A stretch of 47,774 nt of DNA, from positions 1 through 47,774 of the forward strand of contig JAEUIA010000089.1 of NCBI GenBank assembly GCA_016795245.1, written 5' to 3'. How positions within the stretch are numbered: position 1 is the first letter of the stretch; every line of letters starts with the position of its first letter. Under the pieces are notes generated by a model. It was not told the DNA's origin. It was given only the letters and a program-made list of their open reading frames with translations, and did not search any database. Shown here piece after piece: positions 8,075 to 17,490 of the stretch. The stretch comes from Planctomycetota bacterium (GTDB lineage Bacteria; Planctomycetota; UBA1135; GCA-002686595). Both the position numbers and the translations under genes were made by a program.

Positions 8075-8932
8075 CTAGATGTCCTCGCCGAAAGCCGCCG
8101 GCTTCGCGCGCGGCGGCTCGGGCTCGCCTTCGGTGTCGAGGATCTCAAGCACGTCGAGTTCCTTGCAGTGGCACTGCACGCCGAGCAATTGGGACAACGA
8201 CGGTGTGGTGGCGCCGCCTTCGCCGTGGATGGCTTCCTTGACGTAGGTGCCGTGTTCGGTGCGCAGCTTGACGCGCAGTTCGTTCGTGCCTTCGACGGGG
8301 ACGAGGGCGCGAAATTCGATCCAGCGTTCGCGCGCCTTGTCGGCGCGGCGGTGGGCGACGCGGATCGGAGTCTGTTGGGTGACGACGAAGCGGCGGCCTT
8401 CGAGGTCTTGCAGTTTGTCGGCAGGAATCGCTGCGTCGGTGGTGACCAGAGCTTCGTATTCCTTGGCGTGCGGGGTCTCCTTGATCACGCGCACGCGGTC
8501 CTTTTCGGTCCAGTGCAGGCCGACGACCTCGAGGCGGCCCGCGTTGCGGCGGTTGATCTCGGCTTCGACTTCGGCGAGGTCGACGTCGAGGACCTTGGGG
8601 TTCACCATCTCCATGACGAACGGGCGTCCGCCGCCGAGCATGCGCACGTCGACGTCTTCGCGGCCGGCGCCGTGGAACTTGTTCTTGCGCGTCTTGAACG
8701 CGGCGCCGAGGACCCACCCGATCAGTTCTTGAACCGAGTCGCGCGTGAGCTTGCCGAAGCCCTCGCAACGGCCGCATTTCTGGCGGCGGCGCGGGTGGCC
8801 TTTGCACTCGGGACAGAAGAACACGGTCTGCGGCAGGTCGCGCACGAGTTTGCGGTAACGGCCTTCGACGAAGACCTTCACCTGCGGCAGGTCGCGACCC
8901 GCACCGTTGCTCATGATCTCGCGCTGTTCCAT
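8075..8932 (-). CDS. pus10: Pus10-type tRNA pseudouridine synthase (catalytic domain)
   Basis: This 285-residue protein resembles archaeal/eukaryotic Pus10, which makes pseudouridine at position 54 and/or 55 of tRNA. A CxxC-x9-CxxC zinc knuckle (C40, C43, C53, C56) is followed by DSVQELI. The catalytic signature GREDVDVRMLG is at residues 90-100 and contains the family's active-site Asp, followed by GRPFVMEMVNPK. The thumb-like middle and the C-terminal VQCHCKELDVLEI are also kept. It lacks the large N-terminal THUMP-containing domain of archaeal Pus10, which usually makes the protein about 400 residues. The ATG at 8932 has AGAGG 6 nt upstream; an ATG at 8914 is the alternative. Bacteria normally use TruB for Psi55, so this gene suggests lateral acquisition or a different RNA target. 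Confidence 0.85.
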   Translation of the reverse strand: MEQREIMSNGAGRDLPQVKVFVEGRYRKLVRDLPQTVFFCPECKGHPRRRQKCGRCEGFGKLTRDSVQELIGWVLGAAFKTRKNKFHGAGREDVDVRMLGGGRPFVMEMVNPKVLDVDLAEVEAEINRRNAGRLEVVGLHWTEKDRVRVIKETPHAKEYEALVTTDAAIPADKLQDLEGRRFVVTQQTPIRVAHRRADKARERWIEFRALVPVEGTNELRVKLRTEHGTYVKEAIHGEGGATTPSLSQLLGVQCHCKELDVLEILDTEGEPEPPRAKPAAFGEDI

Positions 8933-9102
8933 CGACGGCCTCTCTCGCGCGCCTCGTAGGCGCCTTCGAAGCACGGCACGGTGCTTCGGAACGACTCGAA
9001 CGTCCCAGCCGGATGCTGCGCACCCGCTTCCCGCGCATGCGGGGCGAACAGGATAGCGGCGGAGGACAAGAGAGCAAGGGTGAGCGCGGGAACCGCGGGC
9101 GC

Positions 9103-9108
9103 TACACT
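9103..9108 (+). promoter_or_regulatory. Candidate -10 box (TACACT) for leaderless lgt
   Basis: TACACT is followed by CCCGCG and then the ATG at 9115. mqnC has the nearly identical TATACT-CCCGCG context. A start of transcription at or next to the ATG is inferred. Confidence 0.45.
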
Positions 9109-9114
9109 CCCGCG

Positions 9115-9987
9115 ATGCACCCCATTCTGTTCGAGATCCCCGGACTCGGTTGGCCGATTCGGTCGTTCGGCGTCATGGTCGCGATCGGGTTCCTGGTCGG
9201 ATCGCACATCTTCACGCGCCTCGCGGCGCGCTACGGCGACGATCCGGTGAACGACCCGGCGCGCGTTTCGAACATCACGGTGTGGATCGTCGCGGGCGTG
9301 ATGCTCGGCGCGCGCTTGATGTACGTGATCGTGCAGATCGCGATGGACACGCCCGACGGGCAGCACTTCCGCGCGGATCCGATGTCGATCTTCTTCATCT
9401 GGCAGGGCGGCCTCGTCATGTACGGCGGCATGATCGGCGCGATCGGGTTCGGCATGTGGGCCGCCAAACGCTTGAAAGTGCGGCCGGTGCACGCGCTAGA
9501 CATGGGCATCGTCGCGGGCTTCGTCGGACAGGCGATCGGCCGCGTCGGTTGTCTCCTGGTCGGTGACGACTACGGCAAGGTCGTGCCCGAGCGCTGGCAG
9601 AGTCTGCCCTTCCCGATCACGTTGCGCGTGCCGGATCCGTTGCCGCACGAGAGCCTGTTCGGCGCGGAGAACATGGGCAAGGTGCTGTGGGCCACACAGC
9701 CGCTGATGACCATCAAGGCCTTGATCATCGCCTACGTCGGCTGGCAGATCTTGAAACGGCGGAGATACACCGGACAGGTGTCGCTGTGGGTGATTCTCCT
9801 GTACGCGATCCTGCGGTCGCTCGTCGAGCTGTTGCGCGGCGACGGCGTGCGCGGTGTGTGGTTCGGCAACACCGTGTCGACTTCGCAACTCGTGTCCGGC
9901 GTCATGGCGCTGATCGCCGTCGCGCTGCTGATCAAGAATCGCAACAAGAGCGATCCGCTCCCGGACGCGCGCGCGCAAGCGAGATGA
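9115..9987 (+). CDS. lgt: Prolipoprotein diacylglyceryl transferase
   Basis: This is a 290-residue integral membrane enzyme that transfers diacylglyceryl from phosphatidylglycerol to the lipobox cysteine of prolipoproteins. About seven hydrophobic segments are visible. Conserved pieces are IRSFGVMVAIGF near the N-terminus, WQGGLVMYGGMIG, the Lgt signature region GRVGCLLVGDDYG (diverged from the usual GRxGCFxxGCCYG) and SLVELLRGD near the C-terminus. The ATG at 9115 fits the family N-terminus; an upstream in-frame start at 9013 adds a non-conserved tail. The window encodes at least one clear lipoprotein (13346). The stop overlaps the next gene's start as ATGA. Confidence 0.92.
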   Translation: MHPILFEIPGLGWPIRSFGVMVAIGFLVGSHIFTRLAARYGDDPVNDPARVSNITVWIVAGVMLGARLMYVIVQIAMDTPDGQHFRADPMSIFFIWQGGLVMYGGMIGAIGFGMWAAKRLKVRPVHALDMGIVAGFVGQAIGRVGCLLVGDDYGKVVPERWQSLPFPITLRVPDPLPHESLFGAENMGKVLWATQPLMTIKALIIAYVGWQILKRRRYTGQVSLWVILLYAILRSLVELLRGDGVRGVWFGNTVSTSQLVSGVMALIAVALLIKNRNKSDPLPDARAQAR

Positions 9988-11042
9988 GCGCCCGGCGCAC
10001 GCGCGAGCTGGAGCACACGGCGCCGCTGTTTGCGGACGGCAGTCACACTGCCTCACGCCCGCCCGCGCACCGGATCGTCGCCGGAATCGACGAAGCGGGA
10101 CTCGGGCCGATGCTGGGGCCGCTCGTGATCGCGCTGTGCGCGTTTCGTGTCGCGCGTGCTCCGCTGGATCTGTGGGAAGCACTCGGATCGGTCGTGGCGC
10201 GCGAGCCGTCGCGCGACGCAAGCCGCCTCGTCGTCGCCGATTCGAAGGTCGTCTTCACGCGCACGCCGGCCGGTGCGCGACGCCTGGAACACACCGTGCT
10301 CGCCTTCGAAGCCTGGCGCCACGGCAGCACGAAGCCGTGCACGGACACGCGTGCGTTCCTCAAGGACTGCGCGCTCGCGTCGAACGGCTCCGGTTTGACG
10401 CGCGAAGCGTGGTACGCGTCGCTGCCCGAACGCCTCTCGCCCGAGTTCGACGCGGACGAACTCGCACCGACCGTCATGCGCCTGACTGATTCCGCCGCAC
10501 GCGCACAGGTGCAGCCACTCGCGACCTGGGTGCACGCTGTTCCTGCCCCCGCCTTGAACGCTTCGTTCGAACGCACGCAGAACAAGTCCGTGACTCACTG
10601 GGAAGCGAGTGCGCAATTGCTCGTGGAGCTCTGGTCGCGTCACGGACACGAAGGCATCGATCTCGTCGTCGATCGCCACGGTGGGCGCATGCGTTACGCG
10701 GCACTCTTGCGTGACACCCTTCCCGGCTCGGTCGTGGAGATCGTGAGCGAGCTGCCCGTCCGCTCGGAGTACGTCGTCACCGACGAGAGCGGTCGCTCCA
10801 TGCGCATCGTGTTCGCCGAGCGAGCCGAGTCGCTCTCCCTGCCGGTCGCGCTGGCCTCGTGCTCGGCGAAGTACGCGCGCGAAGCCTGCATGCACGCCTT
10901 CAACGCCTATTTCCTGGCCTTTCAGCCCGACCTCGTCCCGACCGCGGGTTACGTGACCGACGCGCGCCGCTGGCTCGCGGAAGCGAACGTCGCCATCGCG
11001 CGCTCGGGCCTCGCGCGCGAGACGATCGTGCGTTCACGCTGA
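9984..11042 (+). CDS. RNase HII-like protein
   Basis: This 352-residue protein has an RNase HII-type RNase H fold core. GIDEAGLGPMLGP (D36, E37) corresponds to the DEAGRGP motif, VADSKVV (D86) to the DSK motif and LVVDRHGGR (D230) to the third acidic residue. ASCSAKYAREACM matches the C-terminal AKxxR block. It is much longer than the roughly 200 residues of normal RNase HII, with about 100 extra residues between the second and third motifs, and the motif Arg is replaced by Leu (GLGP). The active-site acids are present, so nuclease activity on RNA-DNA hybrids is plausible, but the substrate may differ. The start overlaps the lgt stop by 4 nt, so the genes are probably translationally coupled. 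Confidence 0.75.
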   Translation: MSARRTRELEHTAPLFADGSHTASRPPAHRIVAGIDEAGLGPMLGPLVIALCAFRVARAPLDLWEALGSVVAREPSRDASRLVVADSKVVFTRTPAGARRLEHTVLAFEAWRHGSTKPCTDTRAFLKDCALASNGSGLTREAWYASLPERLSPEFDADELAPTVMRLTDSAARAQVQPLATWVHAVPAPALNASFERTQNKSVTHWEASAQLLVELWSRHGHEGIDLVVDRHGGRMRYAALLRDTLPGSVVEIVSELPVRSEYVVTDESGRSMRIVFAERAESLSLPVALASCSAKYAREACMHAFNAYFLAFQPDLVPTAGYVTDARRWLAEANVAIARSGLARETIVRSR

Positions 11043-11161
11043 AAGGAGCGCACATCTGCATCAGTTCGAGACGCCTGCGTCCGATCTGAGACAACACGCG
11101 TTATCATGTCCGGCTTCCAACTGAAGCACTCGAATCCCTTGATCCCCCACCCGAATCACCC

Positions 11162-12490
11162 GTGAAGATCGCGATCCTAGGCGCCGGCGTCTCCGGTCTT
11201 GCACTCGCTCGATTCATGATCGACGGCGGCCACTCCGCTGCCGACATCACGATCTTCGAAGCCGAGTCCGTCCCGGGCGGCCTGTGTCGCTCGAAGACCG
11301 TCGACGGTTTCACCTACGACGTCTCCGGCGGGCACATCCTGTACAGCAAGGACAAGCCCGCGATGCAGTGGATGAAGGATCGCGCCGGCGGCGATGCGGC
11401 CTTCGTCGAAAAGGATCGTCACACGCGCATCCGCTTCGGTCAGCGCTGGGTCAACTATCCGTTCGAGAACGGGCTCGGCGACCTGCCGCCCGAAGCCAAC
11501 TTCGACTGCTTGAGCGGCTACGTGCGCGCCTGGCACGAGCGCAGCAAGTCGCAGAGCACCGCCCCCGCGGAGTTCGGCAAGTGGGTGCGCTGGCGTTTCG
11601 GCGACGGCATCGCCGAGCACTTCATGGACCCCTACAACAAGAAGGTCTGGAAGCGCGAACTCGATTTCCTGACGAGCGATTGGGTCGCGGGTCGCGTGCC
11701 CGACGCGCCGGTCGACGACGTGTTGCGCTCCGCCGTCGGCATTCGCACCGAGGGCTACACACACCAGTCCAAGTTCTACTATCCGAAGAACGGCGGGTTT
11801 CAGGCGATCACGGACGGCATCGCTGCGGGTCTGTCGGTCGACATGCGACTGGGCACACCAGTCGGCGAGATCCAGAAGAAGGGCACGACCTGGAACATCA
11901 ACGGCGAGAGCTTCGACTTCGTCGTCTCCACGTTGAGCTTGACCTACATGCCCGATCTGGTGGCCGAGATGCCGCGCGAAGTCGCCGAAGCCTGCCGCAA
12001 GCTCGAATACAACGGCATCGTGTGCGTGATGCTCGCGCTCGATCGCGCGCAACATCCGGACTTGTCGTGGATCTACCTGCCGCACGCCTCGCAAGGTCCG
12101 GCGAATCGCATCACGTACATGTCGAACTACTCGCCCAACATGGCCCCCACCGGCAAGAGTTCCTTCCTGTGCGAGGTGACTGTCGCCGGCGGCAAGCCCT
12201 TCCCCGGACGCGCGCTCGAAAAGGAGCTGATCGACGGCCTCGCGAACGCCGGATTGATCCGCCGCGACGAGGTCTTGTTCGACGACCGCGAGCAGATCGG
12301 ACAGGCGTACGTCGTGTTCGACCACGCCTACGCGGACCGGCGCAAGATCGCGCTCGACTGGTTCGAAGCTCAAGGCCTCGTGCAACTCGGCCGCTTCGGC
12401 CGCTTCGAGTACGACAACTCCGATCAGTGTGTGATCAAGTCGCGTGAACTGGCGCAACGCCTGTTGAAGAAGTCGCGCGTCGGGGCCTGA
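11162..12490 (+). CDS. FAD-dependent oxidoreductase, UDP-galactopyranose mutase / amine-oxidase-like
   Basis: This 442-residue flavoprotein begins with the dinucleotide-binding motif GAGVSGL (residues 7-13), followed by the acidic FEAE strand end and GGLCRS. YDVSGGHILYS, the internal MDPYNKKVWK and YYPKNGGFQAI resemble UDP-galactopyranose mutase and protoporphyrinogen-oxidase-like enzymes that act on sugar nucleotides. A cell-envelope sugar role is an inference. The start is GTG at 11162, because the Rossmann strand begins immediately after it. No Shine-Dalgarno or clear -10 is visible upstream, and the leader is C-rich. It stands alone, with 119 nt before it and a long gene-free stretch after. 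Confidence 0.8.
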   Translation: MKIAILGAGVSGLALARFMIDGGHSAADITIFEAESVPGGLCRSKTVDGFTYDVSGGHILYSKDKPAMQWMKDRAGGDAAFVEKDRHTRIRFGQRWVNYPFENGLGDLPPEANFDCLSGYVRAWHERSKSQSTAPAEFGKWVRWRFGDGIAEHFMDPYNKKVWKRELDFLTSDWVAGRVPDAPVDDVLRSAVGIRTEGYTHQSKFYYPKNGGFQAITDGIAAGLSVDMRLGTPVGEIQKKGTTWNINGESFDFVVSTLSLTYMPDLVAEMPREVAEACRKLEYNGIVCVMLALDRAQHPDLSWIYLPHASQGPANRITYMSNYSPNMAPTGKSSFLCEVTVAGGKPFPGRALEKELIDGLANAGLIRRDEVLFDDREQIGQAYVVFDHAYADRRKIALDWFEAQGLVQLGRFGRFEYDNSDQCVIKSRELAQRLLKKSRVGA

Positions 12491-12869
12491 CCCACGCGTG
12501 CGTGACTGCGTGCGCCCGCAGGGCCTCACGCAGCGCGCGTGGCCGCCGCAGTTCTACTTGGGACCGCCTGGGTCCGCGTGCAACTTCGCAGGATGACTGC
12601 AAGGACGTCTTGCCGCACCTGCGTGCTCTTCAACTGCAGGTTCGGCTCACGCGGAGTCGACTCGAGATCACTCGCGTCGATCGCCGAGGGCTGCGCTTCC
12701 TGAACCGAGATCGCTGATCGCGCGAGCGTCGTGCCGATCACGACTCCGCATGCGAACTAGATGAGAATCGTGAGCGCCAAGACCAGCAGGCGAGTGGTGT
12801 CGGTAGCCAGATCCAGGCGATAGCGCCGCGCAGGTTTCCCGGCACGTCCGGCAGGCCGATGTGAGTTGG

Positions 12870-12887
12870 GAACTCTGCCGATTCATG
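12870..12887 (+). repeat. 18-bp dispersed repeat, diverged copy 4
   Basis: GAACTCTGCCGATTCATG matches copies 1 and 3 at 16 of 18 positions, in the opposite orientation to them. Confidence 0.5.
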
Positions 12888-13330
12888 ATGTGTCCGACCG
12901 TTCGGAGGACACTGCACGTCTGGCAGCGGATTGCGAGCCTCGATACTCGTTCGGCAGGGTGGCGACCACGCCGTGTTCCGGATGAGCTGATCTGCTGACA
13001 TCGCCGCTTGGATCGCGCCAAGCCGCACAACCGATTAGGTAGTTTTCACACGGGTTTTGTGGGTATTTCTTTCCACACGGACGCGCGCATCCCGTCCATA
13101 CTGTGCACGCCGACGAGACCGCAGACCTCGCCGCGCAACTTCTCGCAAATGCGTGCGACCGGCAGCGCGCGACTTGCGAGAGCGGGGTAGCTTTCAGAAC
13201 GAGAGAGCAGAACCCCGGCGATGTGATTCAGACGCAGCCGGCACCGCACATATTTCCTTTCCGCACCGAACGAGCGCGCCTTCGACCGTGGCAGGCGGAG
13301 CGCTCTTGGCAACCGATGCGACGACTCTTG

Positions 13331-13336
13331 AAGGAG
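13331..13336 (+). promoter_or_regulatory. Strong ribosome binding site (AAGGAG)
   Basis: AAGGAG lies 9 nt before the ATG at 13346. It fixes the start of the lipoprotein gene against a longer in-frame extension beginning at 13103. Confidence 0.7.
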
Positions 13337-13345
13337 TTCGCCTCC

Positions 13346-15754
13346 ATGACCCGCACGTATCTTCGCTTTCTTCCGCTCTTCCTGTCCGTCTTGCCCGCCT
13401 GCGGAGGCGGTGGCGGCGGTGGCAACGGGCCTTCGAGTCCGGCAGTCGCGCCCACGAACCTCGTCTACTCGACGAGCGAAGTGTTCGGCATCAGCCAGGT
13501 TGCTCTTCCGACGCTCACCGCGACACACGACGGCGATCCCGCTACGTTCACCGTCACGCCGGCGCTGCCCTCCGGATTGATCTTGAATCCGAACACGGGT
13601 GCGATCAGCGGAGTTGCAACAGCGCCCGCGCCGCGTCGGGTGTACGACGTCCGCGCAGCGAACTCCGGCGGTTCCGTGCACGCGCGCCTGCCGCTGCGAA
13701 TCGTCGGGCCTGCGCGCTTCTTGTACTCGACCAGCGCCGTCGACAACTCGTTCTCGACCTTTGCCTGTGATCTCGCAACGGGCGAACTGCGCCGCGTGGC
13801 GCAGACCGTCACGGGCGGCACCGAGAGCGGACCCGAGAAGCTCGTGTTCCACCCCAACGGACGATCGGCGTACGCGCCGAACCTGGCCACGGGCAACGTC
13901 TCGGTCTTCAGCGTCGACCCGGTGTCGGGTTGGCTGGACCACCGCGCTCCGGCGGCTTGCGGCGCCGGCCCGCACGAGATGGTGATCGAACCTGCGGGCC
14001 GTTTCGCCTACGTCTCGAACCGCGGCAGCGACGAGATCTTCGCCTACACGATCAACCCCGCGACCGGCGATCTCACGCAGATGAGCGCACCCATCGCGGT
14101 CGGCGCGCAGCCCTCGGCTCTCGCGGTCGACGCGAGCGGCCGCTTCCTGTTCGTCACCCTGCGCGGCACCGAGCCGAGCGGCACGGGCAGCGAGTTGCGC
14201 TCGTTCGCCATCAACGCTTCGACCGGCGCGCTCACGTCTGCCGGCCCGGCTCTCGCGCTGCAGTTCGGTCGCCCGATCGCGTTGACGATCGACTCGGTCA
14301 AGCCGCAGTTGTTCGTCGCGCTCGAGTCGACGGCCAGCGTGCTCCCGGTCAACTTCGACGCGACTACCGGCGCACTCACGGCCGGCACCGCGCTCATCGC
14401 CGGCACCAAGCCGGCGTCGATCGACATCACCGCCTCGGGCAGCTTCACGTACGTGGCGAACGAAGGCGACGGGACGCTCAAGGCGTTCCGCATCGACCCT
14501 GTGAGCTCCGAACTGAGTGCGATCGGCACCTATGCCGCCGGCACGACCCCTACCAAGGTCGTCGTCGATCCGACCGGTTCTTTCGCCTACGTGTCGGCCA
14601 AGGACTCGGGCGAGATCCTGACCTTCGCTATCGACGCAGCCAGCGGCGTGTTGACGCAAAGAAGCTCGATGATCGTGCGCGGTGCGCCGTGCGACGTCGC
14701 GCTCGTCGCGGGTGATCGCCCGACGACCACGGTTCCGCGCTTCGCCTACTCGGCCGGCGTGTACTCGGGCGACCTGTGGAGCTTCACGGTCAACCCGACG
14801 ACCGGCGCACTCACGCCGACCGGCACGGTGCTCACGGGCGAATTGCCTTCGTCGATCGTCGTCGGTCCGCGCCGGCGCTTCGCCTACGTTTCGAATGCAT
14901 TCTCGAGCACGATCTCGATCTTCTCCGTGAACGCGGTGAACGGCACGTTGACCGCGAATCTCCCGGCACAGGCCATCGCCGGTCGGCCCACGCACCTGAC
15001 GATCGATCCGACCGCGCGCTTTCTGTACGCGACGGCTCACGATGTCGTCCAGCTCGATGACGGCTGGTTGACGGCCTACGCGATCAATCAGACGACGGGC
15101 GCGCTCACATCGCTCGGCACGCAAGAGATCGGCAGCAACCCGACGGCGGTCGCCATCGATCCGACCGGCCGGTTCCTCTACACGGCGAACAACGGCACGG
15201 GCTTCCCGAACACGTCGGGGATCTCCACGTTCGCGCTCGATCCGGTCACCGGCGTCGCGACCAACCTGGTGCCGCGCACGGTTGCTCCCGGAGTCTTCGA
15301 CCTGGCCTTCCACCCGGACGGACGTCACCTGTACGGCGTGTTGAGTTCGGCCAATTCGATCGCGCGCTTCACGATCTCGCGCACCAGCGGCGAGCTCACG
15401 GCGGTGCCTCCGCCGACGAGCGCGGGCATCGAACCGGTCGGTCTGGCGGTCACACCGAACGGACGCTTCGGGTTCTCGGTCGCGCTCGACCCGCTGGGGA
15501 CGGGCAGCATGAGTACACACTCCATCGCGGCCGACGGCACGCTGAGCGCTCCGATTCAGACCCTGTTCGACGGCATGCATCCCTACGACGTGACGGTCGA
15601 CGCGAGCGGCAAGTTCATGTATGCCGCCAACTCCGGATCCGACTCGTTGTCGGTCGTGCGCATCGATCAGGTCACGGGTCTGATGACCCTGGGGACACCT
15701 GTCCCCGCGGGCCAAGGCGTGGGCGCGGTGGTCATCGCCAGCGTCACGCAGTGA
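13346..15754 (+). CDS. Lipoprotein with Ig-like domain and two seven-bladed lactonase-type beta-propellers
   Basis: This 802-residue exported lipoprotein has a signal peptide ending in the lipobox-like LSVLPAC with Cys near residue 18, then a seven-Gly linker. A putative Ig-like domain (about residues 30-115) contains LPSGLILNPNTGAISG. After that come fourteen repeats of about 50 residues of the type FxYVxN...FxIxxxTGxLT, as in 6-phosphogluconolactonase/3-carboxymuconate-cyclase-like propellers. The repeats split into two sets of seven around residue 460 (after APCDVALVAGD), consistent with two complete propellers. Catalytic residues for lactonase activity cannot be recognised, so a binding or scaffold role at the cell surface is equally likely. 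It has a strong Shine-Dalgarno and is monocistronic by context. Confidence 0.85.
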   Translation: MTRTYLRFLPLFLSVLPACGGGGGGGNGPSSPAVAPTNLVYSTSEVFGISQVALPTLTATHDGDPATFTVTPALPSGLILNPNTGAISGVATAPAPRRVYDVRAANSGGSVHARLPLRIVGPARFLYSTSAVDNSFSTFACDLATGELRRVAQTVTGGTESGPEKLVFHPNGRSAYAPNLATGNVSVFSVDPVSGWLDHRAPAACGAGPHEMVIEPAGRFAYVSNRGSDEIFAYTINPATGDLTQMSAPIAVGAQPSALAVDASGRFLFVTLRGTEPSGTGSELRSFAINASTGALTSAGPALALQFGRPIALTIDSVKPQLFVALESTASVLPVNFDATTGALTAGTALIAGTKPASIDITASGSFTYVANEGDGTLKAFRIDPVSSELSAIGTYAAGTTPTKVVVDPTGSFAYVSAKDSGEILTFAIDAASGVLTQRSSMIVRGAPCDVALVAGDRPTTTVPRFAYSAGVYSGDLWSFTVNPTTGALTPTGTVLTGELPSSIVVGPRRRFAYVSNAFSSTISIFSVNAVNGTLTANLPAQAIAGRPTHLTIDPTARFLYATAHDVVQLDDGWLTAYAINQTTGALTSLGTQEIGSNPTAVAIDPTGRFLYTANNGTGFPNTSGISTFALDPVTGVATNLVPRTVAPGVFDLAFHPDGRHLYGVLSSANSIARFTISRTSGELTAVPPPTSAGIEPVGLAVTPNGRFGFSVALDPLGTGSMSTHSIAADGTLSAPIQTLFDGMHPYDVTVDASGKFMYAANSGSDSLSVVRIDQVTGLMTLGTPVPAGQGVGAVVIASVTQ

Positions 15755-15762
15755 TTCACGCC

Positions 15763-15798
15763 TGTCGCAGCTTGGCCCGCCGGGCCCGAGCTGCGACA
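15763..15798 (+). terminator. 36-bp palindrome between lipoprotein gene and ggt
   Basis: The outer 10 bp (TGTCGCAGCT/AGCTGCGACA) pair perfectly and the GC-rich interior pairs further. It starts 8 nt after the lipoprotein stop. It ends 8 nt before the ggt start, so it could also be an operator. There is no T-run. Confidence 0.4.
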
Positions 15799-15806
15799 CT
15801 GGAGCG

Positions 15807-17486
<1,680 letters not shown>

Positions 17487-17490
17487 ACGC

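Larger units (their letters stand above)
12491..13345. other. Gene-free stretch with a decayed coding remnant and a repeat copy
   Basis: No gene is supported in these 855 bases. On the minus strand the frame 12757-12882 stays open for 42 codons, is not initiated, and ends in a hydrophobic TTRLLVLALTILI followed by TAG; it looks like the tail of a lost membrane protein. A copy of the 18-bp repeat lies at 12870-12887 across its upstream end. Bases 13033-13073 are the most A/T-rich part and could hold the promoter of the downstream lipoprotein gene, but no clear -35/-10 pair was found. Confidence 0.5.
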
